From positions 1 to 29,084 of the forward strand of contig CAZMPG010000014.1 of assembly GCA_964568345.1 (NCBI GenBank): a stretch of 29,084 bases of DNA, in the 5' to 3' direction. The position numbers were made by a program, and so were the translations under genes. This DNA comes from UBA12088 sp964568345 (GTDB lineage: Bacteria; Patescibacteriota; Minisyncoccia; Phycocordibacterales; UBA12088). How positions within the stretch are numbered: position 1 is the first letter of the stretch; each line of letters begins with the position of its first letter. The notes below the pieces were generated by a model that was not told the DNA's origin, did no database searches, and saw only the letters and a list, made by a program, of their open reading frames with translations. Of the stretch, positions 16,355 through 23,388 are shown piece after piece.

Positions 16355-17590
16355 ATGTCTTCCTCTCCCCACCGTATCGTCGTCGCGCTCTCCGGCGGCG
16401 TTGACAGCTCCGTGGCCGCGGCACTCCTCAAAGAGGCGGGGTACGACGTGTCCGGTGCGTTCATCGTGCCGTGGAGCCCGTCGTGGCTCCCGTGTACGTG
16501 GCGCGAGGAGCGGCGCGACGCAATGCGGGTCGCCGCACACCTTCGGATACCCTTCCATACGGTAGACCTCTCGCATGAGTACGAGCGCGATGTCGTGCAG
16601 ACGTTTGTGGCGGAGTACCGCGCTGGGCGCACCCCCAACCCCGATGTGCTCTGCAACCAGCACGTGAAGTTTGGTGCATTCCTTGCATGGGCGTTGGGTA
16701 ATGGTTTTGACGCTATGGCAACGGGGCACTATGCGAGACGGGAGAGAAAAGAGGAAAGTGGAAAGAGGAAAGAAGGGGACAATGGACGAGAGACGATAGA
16801 AATGACAGGACGGGACCATGGAGACGACGGGGCTGCGGACGATGGACAAGGGACCGTGGACTATGGAACCATAGCACCATCGTCCTTCTCCCCATTTCGT
16901 CTCCTTGCTGGGGTGGATACCTCGAAGGACCAGAGCTACTTCCTGTGGACGCTCTCTCAGCGGGAGCTCTCCCACACCCTCTTTCCCGTCGGTGGGTACA
17001 CAAAGCCGGAGGTGCGGGCGCTCGCGGCGCGCTTTGAGCTCCCAACCGCGGCAAAAAAAGACAGCCAGGGGGTATGCTTCCTCGGTGCGGTAGATATGGC
17101 GGACTTCCTAGCGCACTACCTCCCCCTCGTACCGGGGACCGTCCTCGATACCGCGGGGGTGCCCATCGGTACGCACCGTGGCACACTGCTCTACACGCTC
17201 GGGCAGCGGCATGGCTTTGTAGTACACCAGGCATCTCCTGCTGACGCCCCGTACTACGTCGTCTCGAAAGATGTGGATCGTAACACTCTCACGGTTGCTC
17301 ATCGCATGCCTGCCGCGCAACGCGCCACAGGGGTGCACGCTCTCTCGCTCACCTCGGTACGGTGGGTGGCGGATGAGCCTGTGGCCGGTGCTTCGTACCA
17401 GGCGCGGTACCGATACCGGCAGCCACTCGTACCGGTCGTTGTCACACGGGGAGCTCCGGATGTCGTCGTGCGTTTTCTAGCACCCCAGCAGTACGTCGCA
17501 TGTGGCCAGTCGCTCGTGCTCTACAACGGTAGTGTATGCCTCGGGGGCGGAATCATCGAGGCGACCGACCCGCTGCCCACCACTGCATAA
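16355..17590 (+). CDS. mnmA: tRNA-specific 2-thiouridylase MnmA with an internal insertion
   Basis: MnmA makes the 2-thio group on wobble U34 of Lys, Glu and Gln tRNAs. The PP-loop SGGVDSS is at 13-19, catalytic C100 is in NPDVLCNQHVKFG, the persulfide-forming C241 is in DSQGVCFLG, and a C-terminal beta domain ends near residue 400. The 411-residue length exceeds the usual 350-380. The excess is a low-complexity block at about residues 130-181, between ATGHYARR and the RLLAGVDTSKDQSYFL motif. C100 to C241 is 141 residues, against 97 in E. coli (C102 to C199), so about 44 are extra. The block is encoded by a purine arm like the intergenic hairpins plus a GGAC/ATGG-rich palindrome. It keeps the frame and should form a disordered loop, so the enzyme may still work. 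Confidence 0.93.
   Translation: MSSSPHRIVVALSGGVDSSVAAALLKEAGYDVSGAFIVPWSPSWLPCTWREERRDAMRVAAHLRIPFHTVDLSHEYERDVVQTFVAEYRAGRTPNPDVLCNQHVKFGAFLAWALGNGFDAMATGHYARRERKEESGKRKEGDNGRETIEMTGRDHGDDGAADDGQGTVDYGTIAPSSFSPFRLLAGVDTSKDQSYFLWTLSQRELSHTLFPVGGYTKPEVRALAARFELPTAAKKDSQGVCFLGAVDMADFLAHYLPLVPGTVLDTAGVPIGTHRGTLLYTLGQRHGFVVHQASPADAPYYVVSKDVDRNTLTVAHRMPAAQRATGVHALSLTSVRWVADEPVAGASYQARYRYRQPLVPVVVTRGAPDVVVRFLAPQQYVACGQSLVLYNGSVCLGGGIIEATDPLPTTA
16741..16885. repeat. repeat element inside mnmA (copy 8)
   Basis: The first 37 bases (GGAGAGAAAAGAGGAAAGTG and following) are a purine arm of the intergenic hairpin family. They continue into a different repeat built on GGAC and ATGGA units. That part contains a nested palindrome: GGACGATGG (16837-16845) pairs with CCATCGTCC (16877-16885) and encloses CTATGG-AA-CCATAG (16861-16874). 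It is read in frame as part of MnmA. Confidence 0.75.
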
Positions 17591-17617
17591 CGCACTTGTC
17601 GGCGCTCGGGGATACGC

Positions 17618-17623
17618 TATCAT
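17618..17623 (+). promoter_or_regulatory. -10 hexamer of the small membrane peptide gene
   Basis: TATCAT ends seven bases before the A of the ATG at 17630, the same leaderless geometry as other genes here. It may also serve the overlapping nuclease gene. Confidence 0.45.
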
Positions 17624-17629
17624 GGGTGC

Positions 17630-17770
17630 ATGGAGGAAGGTACTCACACAAAGCGGCTCGTCCTCGTACTCGCCCTCGTCCTCGTCGCGCTCGCCGTGGT
17701 CTCGCTCGACGTGCTGCGGACGCCGAGTCAGAGCGAACAGGCGGCGGTCTTGCGCGCGTATGTCAAGTAG
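17630..17770 (+). CDS. small single-pass membrane protein (46 aa)
   Basis: The ATG at 17630 opens a 46-residue frame. It has a short basic-containing N-terminus (MEEGTHTKRL), a clear hydrophobic helix (LVLVLALVLVALAVVSL, residues 10-26) and a short polar tail ending AYVK. It lies 39 bases after mnmA. Its last 11 bases overlap the start of the ATP-cone nuclease gene, with the nuclease ATG inside the codons before the TAG, which suggests translational coupling. No family was recognised. Support comes from the TATCAT hexamer, the membrane helix and the tight overlap. It could encode an anchor or regulator for the nuclease. Confidence 0.6.
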   Translation: MEEGTHTKRLVLVLALVLVALAVVSLDVLRTPSQSEQAAVLRAYVK

Positions 17771-18590
17771 CGCCACGGTCGTCGTCCGAAAGGCGAATGG
17801 CGAGCGGGAGCCGTTCTACCCGGACAAGCTGTACCAGTCGCTCGTACGGAGCGGCGCTGATACCCAGCTCGCGGACCAGATTACCACGCGCATCGCGGAT
17901 CGGGTGCGCGATGGCGATGCGACACGCGACATCTACCGACAGGCGTTCGCATCGCTCCGTAAGGTCGAACGTCCCATGGCAGCGCGCTACTCGGTGAAGC
18001 ATGCGCTCCTCGAGCTCGGGCCGTCGGGGTACCCCTTCGAGGACTACCTCGCGGAGATTTTCCGCGTACTTGGGTACAACACAACCACGCGTGTCATGGT
18101 GCGGGGGCGGTGCGTCGAGCACGAGCTCGATCTCATCGGGGTGCGGGGTACGGAGCGGTTTGGTGCAGAGGCGAAGTACCACAACAACGCGGGGCTTAAG
18201 TCGGACATCAAGGTCGCGCTCTACGTCCAGGCGCGGTTCGAAGACATCGCCGCGGGTAACACTGCACACCCCTACACCGTGCGCCGCCTCATCACGAACA
18301 CGAAGTTTACCGAGCAGGTTGAGCTCTATGCTGCGTGTATCGGTATCGAGCTCATAAGCTGGGATTACCCTGACCGGGGCAACCTCCGCGAGCTCATCGA
18401 AACAACCGGTGTTCACCCCATTTCCTGCGTGACAACCCTCTCGACGACCCACAAGCGTCGCCTCATGGAGCAGGGGGTCGTGCTATGCCGGCAGCTGCGC
18501 GCAAATCCCGGGGTGCTCGCAGCACTCGGGCTTCCCGAGCGCACCACCAGCCTTGTACTTGAGGAGGTTGGTCGCTTGTGTCAGGACTGA
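17760..18590 (+). CDS. ATP-cone domain fused to a Mrr-type restriction endonuclease domain
   Basis: Residues 4-90 form an ATP-cone (TVVVRKANGEREPFYPDKL, then DIYRQAFASLRKVERPMAARYSVKHAL). This nucleotide-sensing fold is otherwise found in ribonucleotide reductases and NrdR. Residues about 95-230 carry a PD-(D/E)XK nuclease core, HELDLIGVRG with D124 and GAEAKYH with E137 and K139, followed by a conserved block with TNTKFTEQVELYAACIGIELI. A helical tail ends at 276. The combination suggests a nuclease gated by ATP or dATP, in defence or DNA quality control. The target is unknown, and no methyltransferase or specificity subunit is nearby, so a classical restriction-modification role is not supported. 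The ATG at 17760 overlaps the preceding membrane peptide gene; the frame is open upstream only as out-of-frame reading of that gene. Confidence 0.82.
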   Translation: MSSSATVVVRKANGEREPFYPDKLYQSLVRSGADTQLADQITTRIADRVRDGDATRDIYRQAFASLRKVERPMAARYSVKHALLELGPSGYPFEDYLAEIFRVLGYNTTTRVMVRGRCVEHELDLIGVRGTERFGAEAKYHNNAGLKSDIKVALYVQARFEDIAAGNTAHPYTVRRLITNTKFTEQVELYAACIGIELISWDYPDRGNLRELIETTGVHPISCVTTLSTTHKRRLMEQGVVLCRQLRANPGVLAALGLPERTTSLVLEEVGRLCQD

Positions 18591-18648
18591 ATGGGTGACA
18601 CAATGAGGGGTGAGCAGCGTCGCTGCCGTAGCACCGTAGTGGTGTCAT

Positions 18649-19107
18649 ATGATACTTGAGACGAGCGTAGCTATGTTCTTGCAAATCGGGCTTGCCCTCG
18701 CCCTCGGGGCGCTCCTTGGCCTTGAGCGTATCATCGCGGGCAAGGAAGCAGGCATGCGCACATTCGGCCTCGTGTCGGTCGGCTCGTGCCTCTTCATCAT
18801 CATCGGCAACCTCGTTGCGCGGGAGTGGGGCGGCAATGCGTCTTTCGACCCGCTCCGCATCGCGAGCGCTATCGTGACCGGTATCGGCTTCATCGGTGCG
18901 GGGCTCATCATTTTTCAGCACGAGCTCAAGGGCCTTACGACCGCCGCGGTTCTATGGGTTACATCAGCCATCGGGGTTGCGGTGGGGTTTGGCTACTACG
19001 TGCTCGCAACGTTCGTGACGTTCGTGACGCTCTTCGTACTCGTCGGGCTCTGGTTTGTTGAGCGCACCATCGAGCAACATGTGCACGCCCTCACGAAACG
19101 GCGCTAG
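18649..19107 (+). CDS. MgtC/SapB-family membrane protein
   Basis: The 152-residue protein has four or five membrane helices and the MgtC hallmark GALLGLERIIAGKEAGMRTF near the N-terminus. GIGFIGAGLIIF, GLTTAAVLWVTSAIGVAVG and a last helix near 120-140 follow. The soluble ACT-like C-terminal domain of long MgtC proteins is missing. Family members affect magnesium homeostasis or inhibit the F-type ATP synthase in some bacteria; the role here is not known. A weak TAGTGG precedes the ATG. The gene follows the nuclease by 58 bases. Confidence 0.85.
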   Translation: MILETSVAMFLQIGLALALGALLGLERIIAGKEAGMRTFGLVSVGSCLFIIIGNLVAREWGGNASFDPLRIASAIVTGIGFIGAGLIIFQHELKGLTTAAVLWVTSAIGVAVGFGYYVLATFVTFVTLFVLVGLWFVERTIEQHVHALTKRR

Positions 19108-19119
19108 TTATTTATGAGC

Positions 19120-19125
19120 TAATAC
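19120..19125 (+). promoter_or_regulatory. -10 hexamer of the anchored exported protein gene
   Basis: TAATAC ends eight bases before the ATG at 19133, so +1 would fall within a base or two of the start codon. No Shine-Dalgarno is seen. Confidence 0.45.
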
Positions 19126-19132
19126 CACGCGT

Positions 19133-19606
19133 ATGAACTACCGTCTCAATGCACGCGTTATCGCATTTGTTGGCGTGTTTGTTGTTGCTGCAGGTGCACT
19201 CTTCATCTACACGCTCCTCCTCGCACCGACCGAGCGCGATGTGCCAGCTGACCTCGCAACAACGACCACCCGCGAAGCCGAGCAGCTCATCACCGCACGG
19301 CACAAGGTTGTTGGTACCGCACATACGGTCGCGGGCTCGGTAGGCCTTCCCACGCCCTGCCACACCGTCGTCGTTGAGCCTTTCTTTGTGGATGCGGGGA
19401 CGAGTACGGTTGAGCTCCGCTTTAGTACGGGGCTCTCGGGGGACGTGTGCGCCGCCAAGGTCACCGATGTCCCCTTCTCGGTCACCTTCACCGCCGATCC
19501 TGGTGCGGAGCTCCGTGCGACGTGGAACGGCGCACCGGCGACACTTAATCTCGTACCCGTCGGTCCCAATGAGCCAATAGAAGGCGGTGTGCCGGTGAAG
19601 GGCTAG
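19133..19606 (+). CDS. hypothetical membrane-anchored exported protein
   Basis: The 157-residue protein has an N-terminal membrane helix (residues 9-29, VIAFVGVFVVAAGALFIYTLL). A short linker rich in threonine and acidic residues leads to an extracytoplasmic domain of about 110 residues that looks beta-rich. The domain holds the protein's only two cysteines (in PTPCHTVVV and SGDVCAAKV), which could form a disulfide. I do not recognise the family. It lies 25 bases after the MgtC gene. An Ig- or cupredoxin-like fold is conceivable from the alternating hydrophobic pattern, but this is a guess. Confidence 0.65.
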   Translation: MNYRLNARVIAFVGVFVVAAGALFIYTLLLAPTERDVPADLATTTTREAEQLITARHKVVGTAHTVAGSVGLPTPCHTVVVEPFFVDAGTSTVELRFSTGLSGDVCAAKVTDVPFSVTFTADPGAELRATWNGAPATLNLVPVGPNEPIEGGVPVKG

Positions 19607-19945
19607 CTGACAGCAATGCTTTCGTGTCGTGCTGCTTTACGCGGGGCAGGTGCAACTATTCAGCCATTTCCAGTGGGGCGGCTTTTCTTGTCTTTGCGAG
19701 CCCACAGGCGAAGCAAACCAGCACCGTACCGTATACGGTATATCCATGGATTGCTTCGTCGTAAACTCCTCGTAATGACGACGAGAAACGGTTACTCGAC
19801 ATGGCACGCTGGGAAAAGGTGAATGGTTACGGGCAGGTGCGTTGTGCGCATTCGCGTACCCATGGTACACTTCCCCTACCAAGGTCGCGTCGTACTTTGT
19901 AGAAGCTTTTACTAGCGGTAACACGTAAAGAACGTAAATTGAGGT
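19607..19945. other. gene-free stretch with a large inverted repeat
   Basis: These 339 bases hold no ORF I can support. The centre is the inverted repeat at 19690-19785. The rest is unremarkable except for a TAAATT hexamer at 19935-19940, five bases before the SurA-like ATG, which may be its -10. A GAGG at 19941-19944 is too close to the ATG to act as a Shine-Dalgarno. Confidence 0.6.
19690..19785. repeat. GGATTGCTTCG-type inverted repeat, copy B
   Basis: The left arm (19690-19720) reads GTCTTTGCGAG, then GGCGAAGCAAACCA. The right arm (19747-19785) reads TGGATTGCTTCGTCG, then CTCCTCGTAATGACGACGAG. The arms are reverse complements apart from a few bases. The tip is a perfect 14-bp palindrome TACCGTATACGGTA at 19727-19740. 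The same boxes occur at 88-210. It would form a hairpin of about 95 bases. Confidence 0.7.
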
Positions 19946-20695
19946 ATGTTTGATTCAAATACAACAGGGCAGAGCAGTACGCCAACGTCGGCAGGTAGTG
20001 CGCCAGCGGGGAAAGGGAAGCGCGCCCTGCTCGGTATCGTGACGGTCGTTGCTCTCGCAGCGCTCGCTGCTGCGGCATGGTTTTTCCTCGGTAGGGGAGG
20101 TGAACAGGGTGGTGTGGCACAGAGTGAGGGCGCAGAGCGCACGGTTGCAATGGTGAACGGTGCTTCTGTAACGCGTGGCGACCTCGACAAGAAACTCGAG
20201 CAGGTGCGCGCAGCGTCTCCCGCGGCCTCCTCGGCGGAGGACGCTGGTTTCGAGCTCCAGGTGCTTGATGAGCTCGTCAACCTCCGGCTCCTCGTCTCCC
20301 TTGCGGAAGAGCGCGGCATGACGGTGACCGACGACGCGATTAAGTCTGAAATGGATGGCCTCGTGAAAGCATTCGGTGGCCCCGACGTTCTCGCCGAACG
20401 CCTCAACCAGGCGAAGCTCACCCAAGAGGAGCTCAATGAGAACATTAGAAACGAGATCCTCGTGCGCCAGCTTGTCGATGCCGACACCGACATTGAGCTT
20501 GCGACGACGACCGACGCAGAGGTGCGTGCAAAGTACGATGAGGTCGCCGCTGCAAACAAGGGGGGCGACTTCCCTCCGTTCGAGCAGGTGAGCGAGATGA
20601 TCCGCGCCCAGCTCCTCCAGGAGAAGAGTGCGAAGATTGTACAGGACTACATTACTGCAGCACGCGCGAAAGCGAATATCCAGGTGCTCCTCTAA
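19946..20695 (+). CDS. SurA N-terminal-type membrane-anchored chaperone
   Basis: The 249-residue protein has a small cytoplasmic part, a membrane helix (about residues 28-48) and an extracytoplasmic helical domain. VAMVNGASVTRGDLDKKLEQ, FELQVLDELVNLRLLVSLAE and GMTVTDDAIKSEMD are typical of the SurA/PrsA/PpiD N-terminal domain. A partial C-terminal helix, FPPFEQVSEMIRAQLLQEK, closes the chaperone module. The parvulin prolyl-isomerase domain that usually sits between these parts is absent, so it is likely a chaperone rather than an isomerase. It starts the run SurA-like, M16 and M16, and may help fold exported proteins. Confidence 0.83.
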   Translation: MFDSNTTGQSSTPTSAGSAPAGKGKRALLGIVTVVALAALAAAAWFFLGRGGEQGGVAQSEGAERTVAMVNGASVTRGDLDKKLEQVRAASPAASSAEDAGFELQVLDELVNLRLLVSLAEERGMTVTDDAIKSEMDGLVKAFGGPDVLAERLNQAKLTQEELNENIRNEILVRQLVDADTDIELATTTDAEVRAKYDEVAAANKGGDFPPFEQVSEMIRAQLLQEKSAKIVQDYITAARAKANIQVLL

Positions 20696-20698
20696 ACT
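20693..20698 (+). promoter_or_regulatory. -10-like hexamer overlapping the SurA-like stop
   Basis: TAAACT overlaps the TAA stop of the preceding gene and ends five bases before the ATG of the first M16 gene (20704). It fits the leaderless pattern but could equally be read-through sequence. Confidence 0.35.
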
Positions 20699-20703
20699 CA
20701 CAC

Positions 20704-22020
20704 ATGGGTCGCGTCCGCACAGGAGGGAGCACGCAGAGCCGGTCACCGTTTGACCGGCTCGGTGCGTACCACGGCATTGAAGAGTACTTCCTCCGCGCGA
20801 ATGGGCTCCGTCTCCTCCACTACCCCGACACTTCCTCGCCGGTGGTTGGTGTCATGGTGACGTACCTCGTGGGGAGCCGCCACGAAGCGGTCGGCCATAC
20901 CGGCGCGACGCACCTCCTCGAACACCTCATGTTTCGCGGTTCGAAAGCGTTCCCCAATCGGCGCGGCGTGTCGGTGCTCGACCTCCTCGGGGATAAGGGT
21001 GCGCTCGTCAATGCCACTACGTGGCTCGATCGGACCAACTACTACGAAGTGTTGCCGCGCGAGCATGCAGCATTCGCGCTCGCCGTTGAGGCAGATAGGA
21101 TGCGCCATGCCGCCATTACGCCGCGTGACCTCGCGGAGGAGATGCCCGCGGTGCGGAGCGAGTATGCGCTGCGGGTCGAGAACGACCCCCACGAGTACCT
21201 CGATGAGCGGATATGGGCGACTGCGTTCATGGCGCACCCCTACCACCACCCCACGATAGGTTGGCTCTCTGACATCGAGCACGTGTCGCTTGCACAGCTC
21301 CTCCACTTCTACAACACTTACTACTGGCCGAACAACGCGGTGCTCTCGGTGGTGGGCGACATTGATCGCGAGACGCTCCTCCCCCTCGTCGCGCAGCATT
21401 TCGGGGTGCACCCGCGCGCGCCCCACGAGATACCCGTGCCGTATACCGCGGAACCTCCCCAGCAGGGGAAGCGTACCGTGGAGGTGCGCCGCGCGGGCAC
21501 GAAGCAGGTGGTGGGGCTCGCGTGGAAGGTGCCGGAAGCGCGCCATAGCGACACGCCAGCGCTCATCGTCCTTGCGACGCTCCTCGCCGACGGGCGCACT
21601 TCGAGGCTCTACCGGGCGCTCGTCGAGCGTCGCCGCGCTGCGGAGGTTGCGACTACGTACCGGCCGTTCCGCGACCCATCACTCCTCCCCGTGTATGTCA
21701 CCGCAGCGGCAGGGGTGCGTCACGACTCCCTCGAGCGTGAGGTGCTGCGCGCCGTGAAGCTCCTTCAGGAGGAGGGGGTGCATGCCCGGGATGTCGCGCG
21801 CGTCGTTGCCCAGATCGAGGCTGAGCTCGTGTTCACCCGCGACGGTCACTACGCAACACTTGCCGCGCTCAATGAGGCGATAGCGGTTGCAGACTGGCGC
21901 TACTTCTTTGATCTCCCCGGCGCTCTTGCAAAGGTCACCCCGGAGGACGTTCGGCGGGTTGCCCGTACATACCTCACCGACGATTCCCTTACCATCGGGC
22001 GATACTACGCCACCTCGTAG
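20704..22020 (+). CDS. M16 zinc peptidase, catalytic subunit
   Basis: The 438-residue protein is an M16B-type (processing-peptidase-like) metalloprotease. The inverted zinc motif HxxEH reads HLLEH at residues 70-74, and the distal zinc ligand is most likely E153 in VRSEYALRVENDP. An N-terminal half (to about 215) holds the active site. A homologous C-terminal half with ADGRTSRLYRALVE follows. There is no signal peptide, so it should act in the cytoplasm. The next gene encodes a non-catalytic homologue, indicating a two-subunit enzyme. Confidence 0.92.
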   Translation: MGRVRTGGSTQSRSPFDRLGAYHGIEEYFLRANGLRLLHYPDTSSPVVGVMVTYLVGSRHEAVGHTGATHLLEHLMFRGSKAFPNRRGVSVLDLLGDKGALVNATTWLDRTNYYEVLPREHAAFALAVEADRMRHAAITPRDLAEEMPAVRSEYALRVENDPHEYLDERIWATAFMAHPYHHPTIGWLSDIEHVSLAQLLHFYNTYYWPNNAVLSVVGDIDRETLLPLVAQHFGVHPRAPHEIPVPYTAEPPQQGKRTVEVRRAGTKQVVGLAWKVPEARHSDTPALIVLATLLADGRTSRLYRALVERRRAAEVATTYRPFRDPSLLPVYVTAAAGVRHDSLEREVLRAVKLLQEEGVHARDVARVVAQIEAELVFTRDGHYATLAALNEAIAVADWRYFFDLPGALAKVTPEDVRRVARTYLTDDSLTIGRYYATS

Positions 22021-22032
22021 CTCTCCAACGGT

Positions 22033-23313
22033 ATGACACCCCTTACAAAACGAGTGCAGTACGAGCGTGCGGAGAACGGTGTAGACGTGTACATACTGCC
22101 GGTGCGCGAGAATGATGTCGTGGTATGCCACCTGTGCCTACCCGGTGGCTACGCCGCTTCGTACGACCGGCAGGCGCTCGTCGAGGTGCTCGTACAGGCG
22201 CTTCCCGGCTCGACGCGAGCACACTCCCGTCGAGCTATCCTTGAGCGGTTCGAGGAGGTCGGTGCGGAGGTCGCGGTAGATGCAGATGGTGGATGGTGTA
22301 CCGTCACCCTCTCGTCGCGCCACGCAGTGTTCCCCGAGGTATTTCGAAGCGTCATCGAGGTGCTCTGCGGCGCCCTATTTCCCGAGCGTGAGGTGGCGGA
22401 GGCGCTCACGCAGGTCACGACCGCGCTCCACCACGCGCGTGAGGACACGCGGTCGTGCGCGCGCCATAGCCTCATGGACGCCCTCTACGCAAAGGGGCAC
22501 CCGCACTGGTCGCCGAGCATCGCGGCGCTTGAGCGCGACCTTACCCATGTGACGCCACCCCTCCTCCGTGAGCTCTGGCGCGCCGTACGGGCGACGTCCG
22601 GCGCTTTCGTGTGCGTAGCGGGAGACGTTGCGGCGCCCGGTGTCCGCGATGCGGTCCGCGATGCGGTCTCCCTCTTGCCGCAGCAGCTTCCCCAGGTGCC
22701 GGAGCTTTCCGTGGCACACGTCGGAGCTCCCGCAACGAAGGATATGGTGCAGGTGGTGCGCGATCGCATGAACATAGACACGTGCCTCGGCATACCGCTC
22801 TCGCTCACCCGGGAGAGCGATGCGTACCTGCCGCTCACCCTTGCGGTCGGGGTGCTCGGCGGGTCTGCGACGTCGCGTCTCTTTCACACGCTTCGGACCA
22901 AGGAGAGCCTCACGTACGGCTCCTATGCACTGCTCGAGGGCTTCACAGACGGCTATCCGGGGCACCTCGTCGCATCTGCGGTATTTCCACGGGATGTGTT
23001 CATACGGGGGCGAGCAGTACTGCGGGAGGTGGTGCGTACGTTTGCCGAGCGTGGGGTGACCCGTGCCGAGCTCGCGACGCGGAAGGGGGAGATAGCCGGC
23101 CGCTACGTCGTTGGCCTCTCGACGACGTCGGGCGTCTGTGGCGCCCTCGCGGCAGCTATCCGCTCGGGTAAGTCACCGGAGTACCTCGACGAGTTTCCTG
23201 CCCGCATCGCCGCGGTGACCCACCGCGCGGTACAGGACGCTATCGCCGAGCACATTCGCTACGACCGCGCGATCACCGCTGCGGCGGGAGAGGTGGCGAG
23301 AGAAGAGAGATAG
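22033..23313 (+). CDS. M16 peptidase-like partner subunit (non-catalytic)
   Basis: This 426-residue homologue of the preceding protein lacks the zinc site. Where HxxEH should be it reads ALVEVLVQALPG. The C-terminal half keeps the substrate-binding arginine/tyrosine pair typical of partner subunits (R288 and Y295 in LRTKESLTYGSY), next to GGSATSRLF. In characterised M16B heterodimers one subunit carries HxxEH and the other the R/Y pair, so both are expected to be needed for activity. The start lies 12 bases after the upstream stop. The tail AREER and the TAG stop are supplied by hairpin copy 9. Confidence 0.88.
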   Translation: MTPLTKRVQYERAENGVDVYILPVRENDVVVCHLCLPGGYAASYDRQALVEVLVQALPGSTRAHSRRAILERFEEVGAEVAVDADGGWCTVTLSSRHAVFPEVFRSVIEVLCGALFPEREVAEALTQVTTALHHAREDTRSCARHSLMDALYAKGHPHWSPSIAALERDLTHVTPPLLRELWRAVRATSGAFVCVAGDVAAPGVRDAVRDAVSLLPQQLPQVPELSVAHVGAPATKDMVQVVRDRMNIDTCLGIPLSLTRESDAYLPLTLAVGVLGGSATSRLFHTLRTKESLTYGSYALLEGFTDGYPGHLVASAVFPRDVFIRGRAVLREVVRTFAERGVTRAELATRKGEIAGRYVVGLSTTSGVCGALAAAIRSGKSPEYLDEFPARIAAVTHRAVQDAIAEHIRYDRAITAAAGEVAREER

Positions 23314-23388
23314 GTGACAAGAGACTACACACCGCCGCTCCATTCTTTCCTCTTTCCTCTTATCACTTTCCTCTTTTTACTTTTCCCG
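23297..23388. repeat. purine/pyrimidine hairpin repeat, copy 9
   Basis: A short purine arm (GAGAGAAGAGAGATAGGTGA) and a long pyrimidine arm (CTTTCCTCTTTCCTCTTATC, CTTTTTACTTTTC) flank a divergent centre without the conserved core. It covers the stop of the second M16 gene and reaches the alaS promoter, for which it may supply the -35 region. Confidence 0.75.

Noticed and set aside
17760..18590. Classical restriction-modification system
   Set aside because: No methyltransferase or specificity gene is near, and the ATP-cone fusion suggests a different kind of control.
3608..23388. CRISPR array as an explanation for the repeats
   Set aside because: The copies are kilobases apart, variable in length and palindromic, with no spacers and no cas genes.
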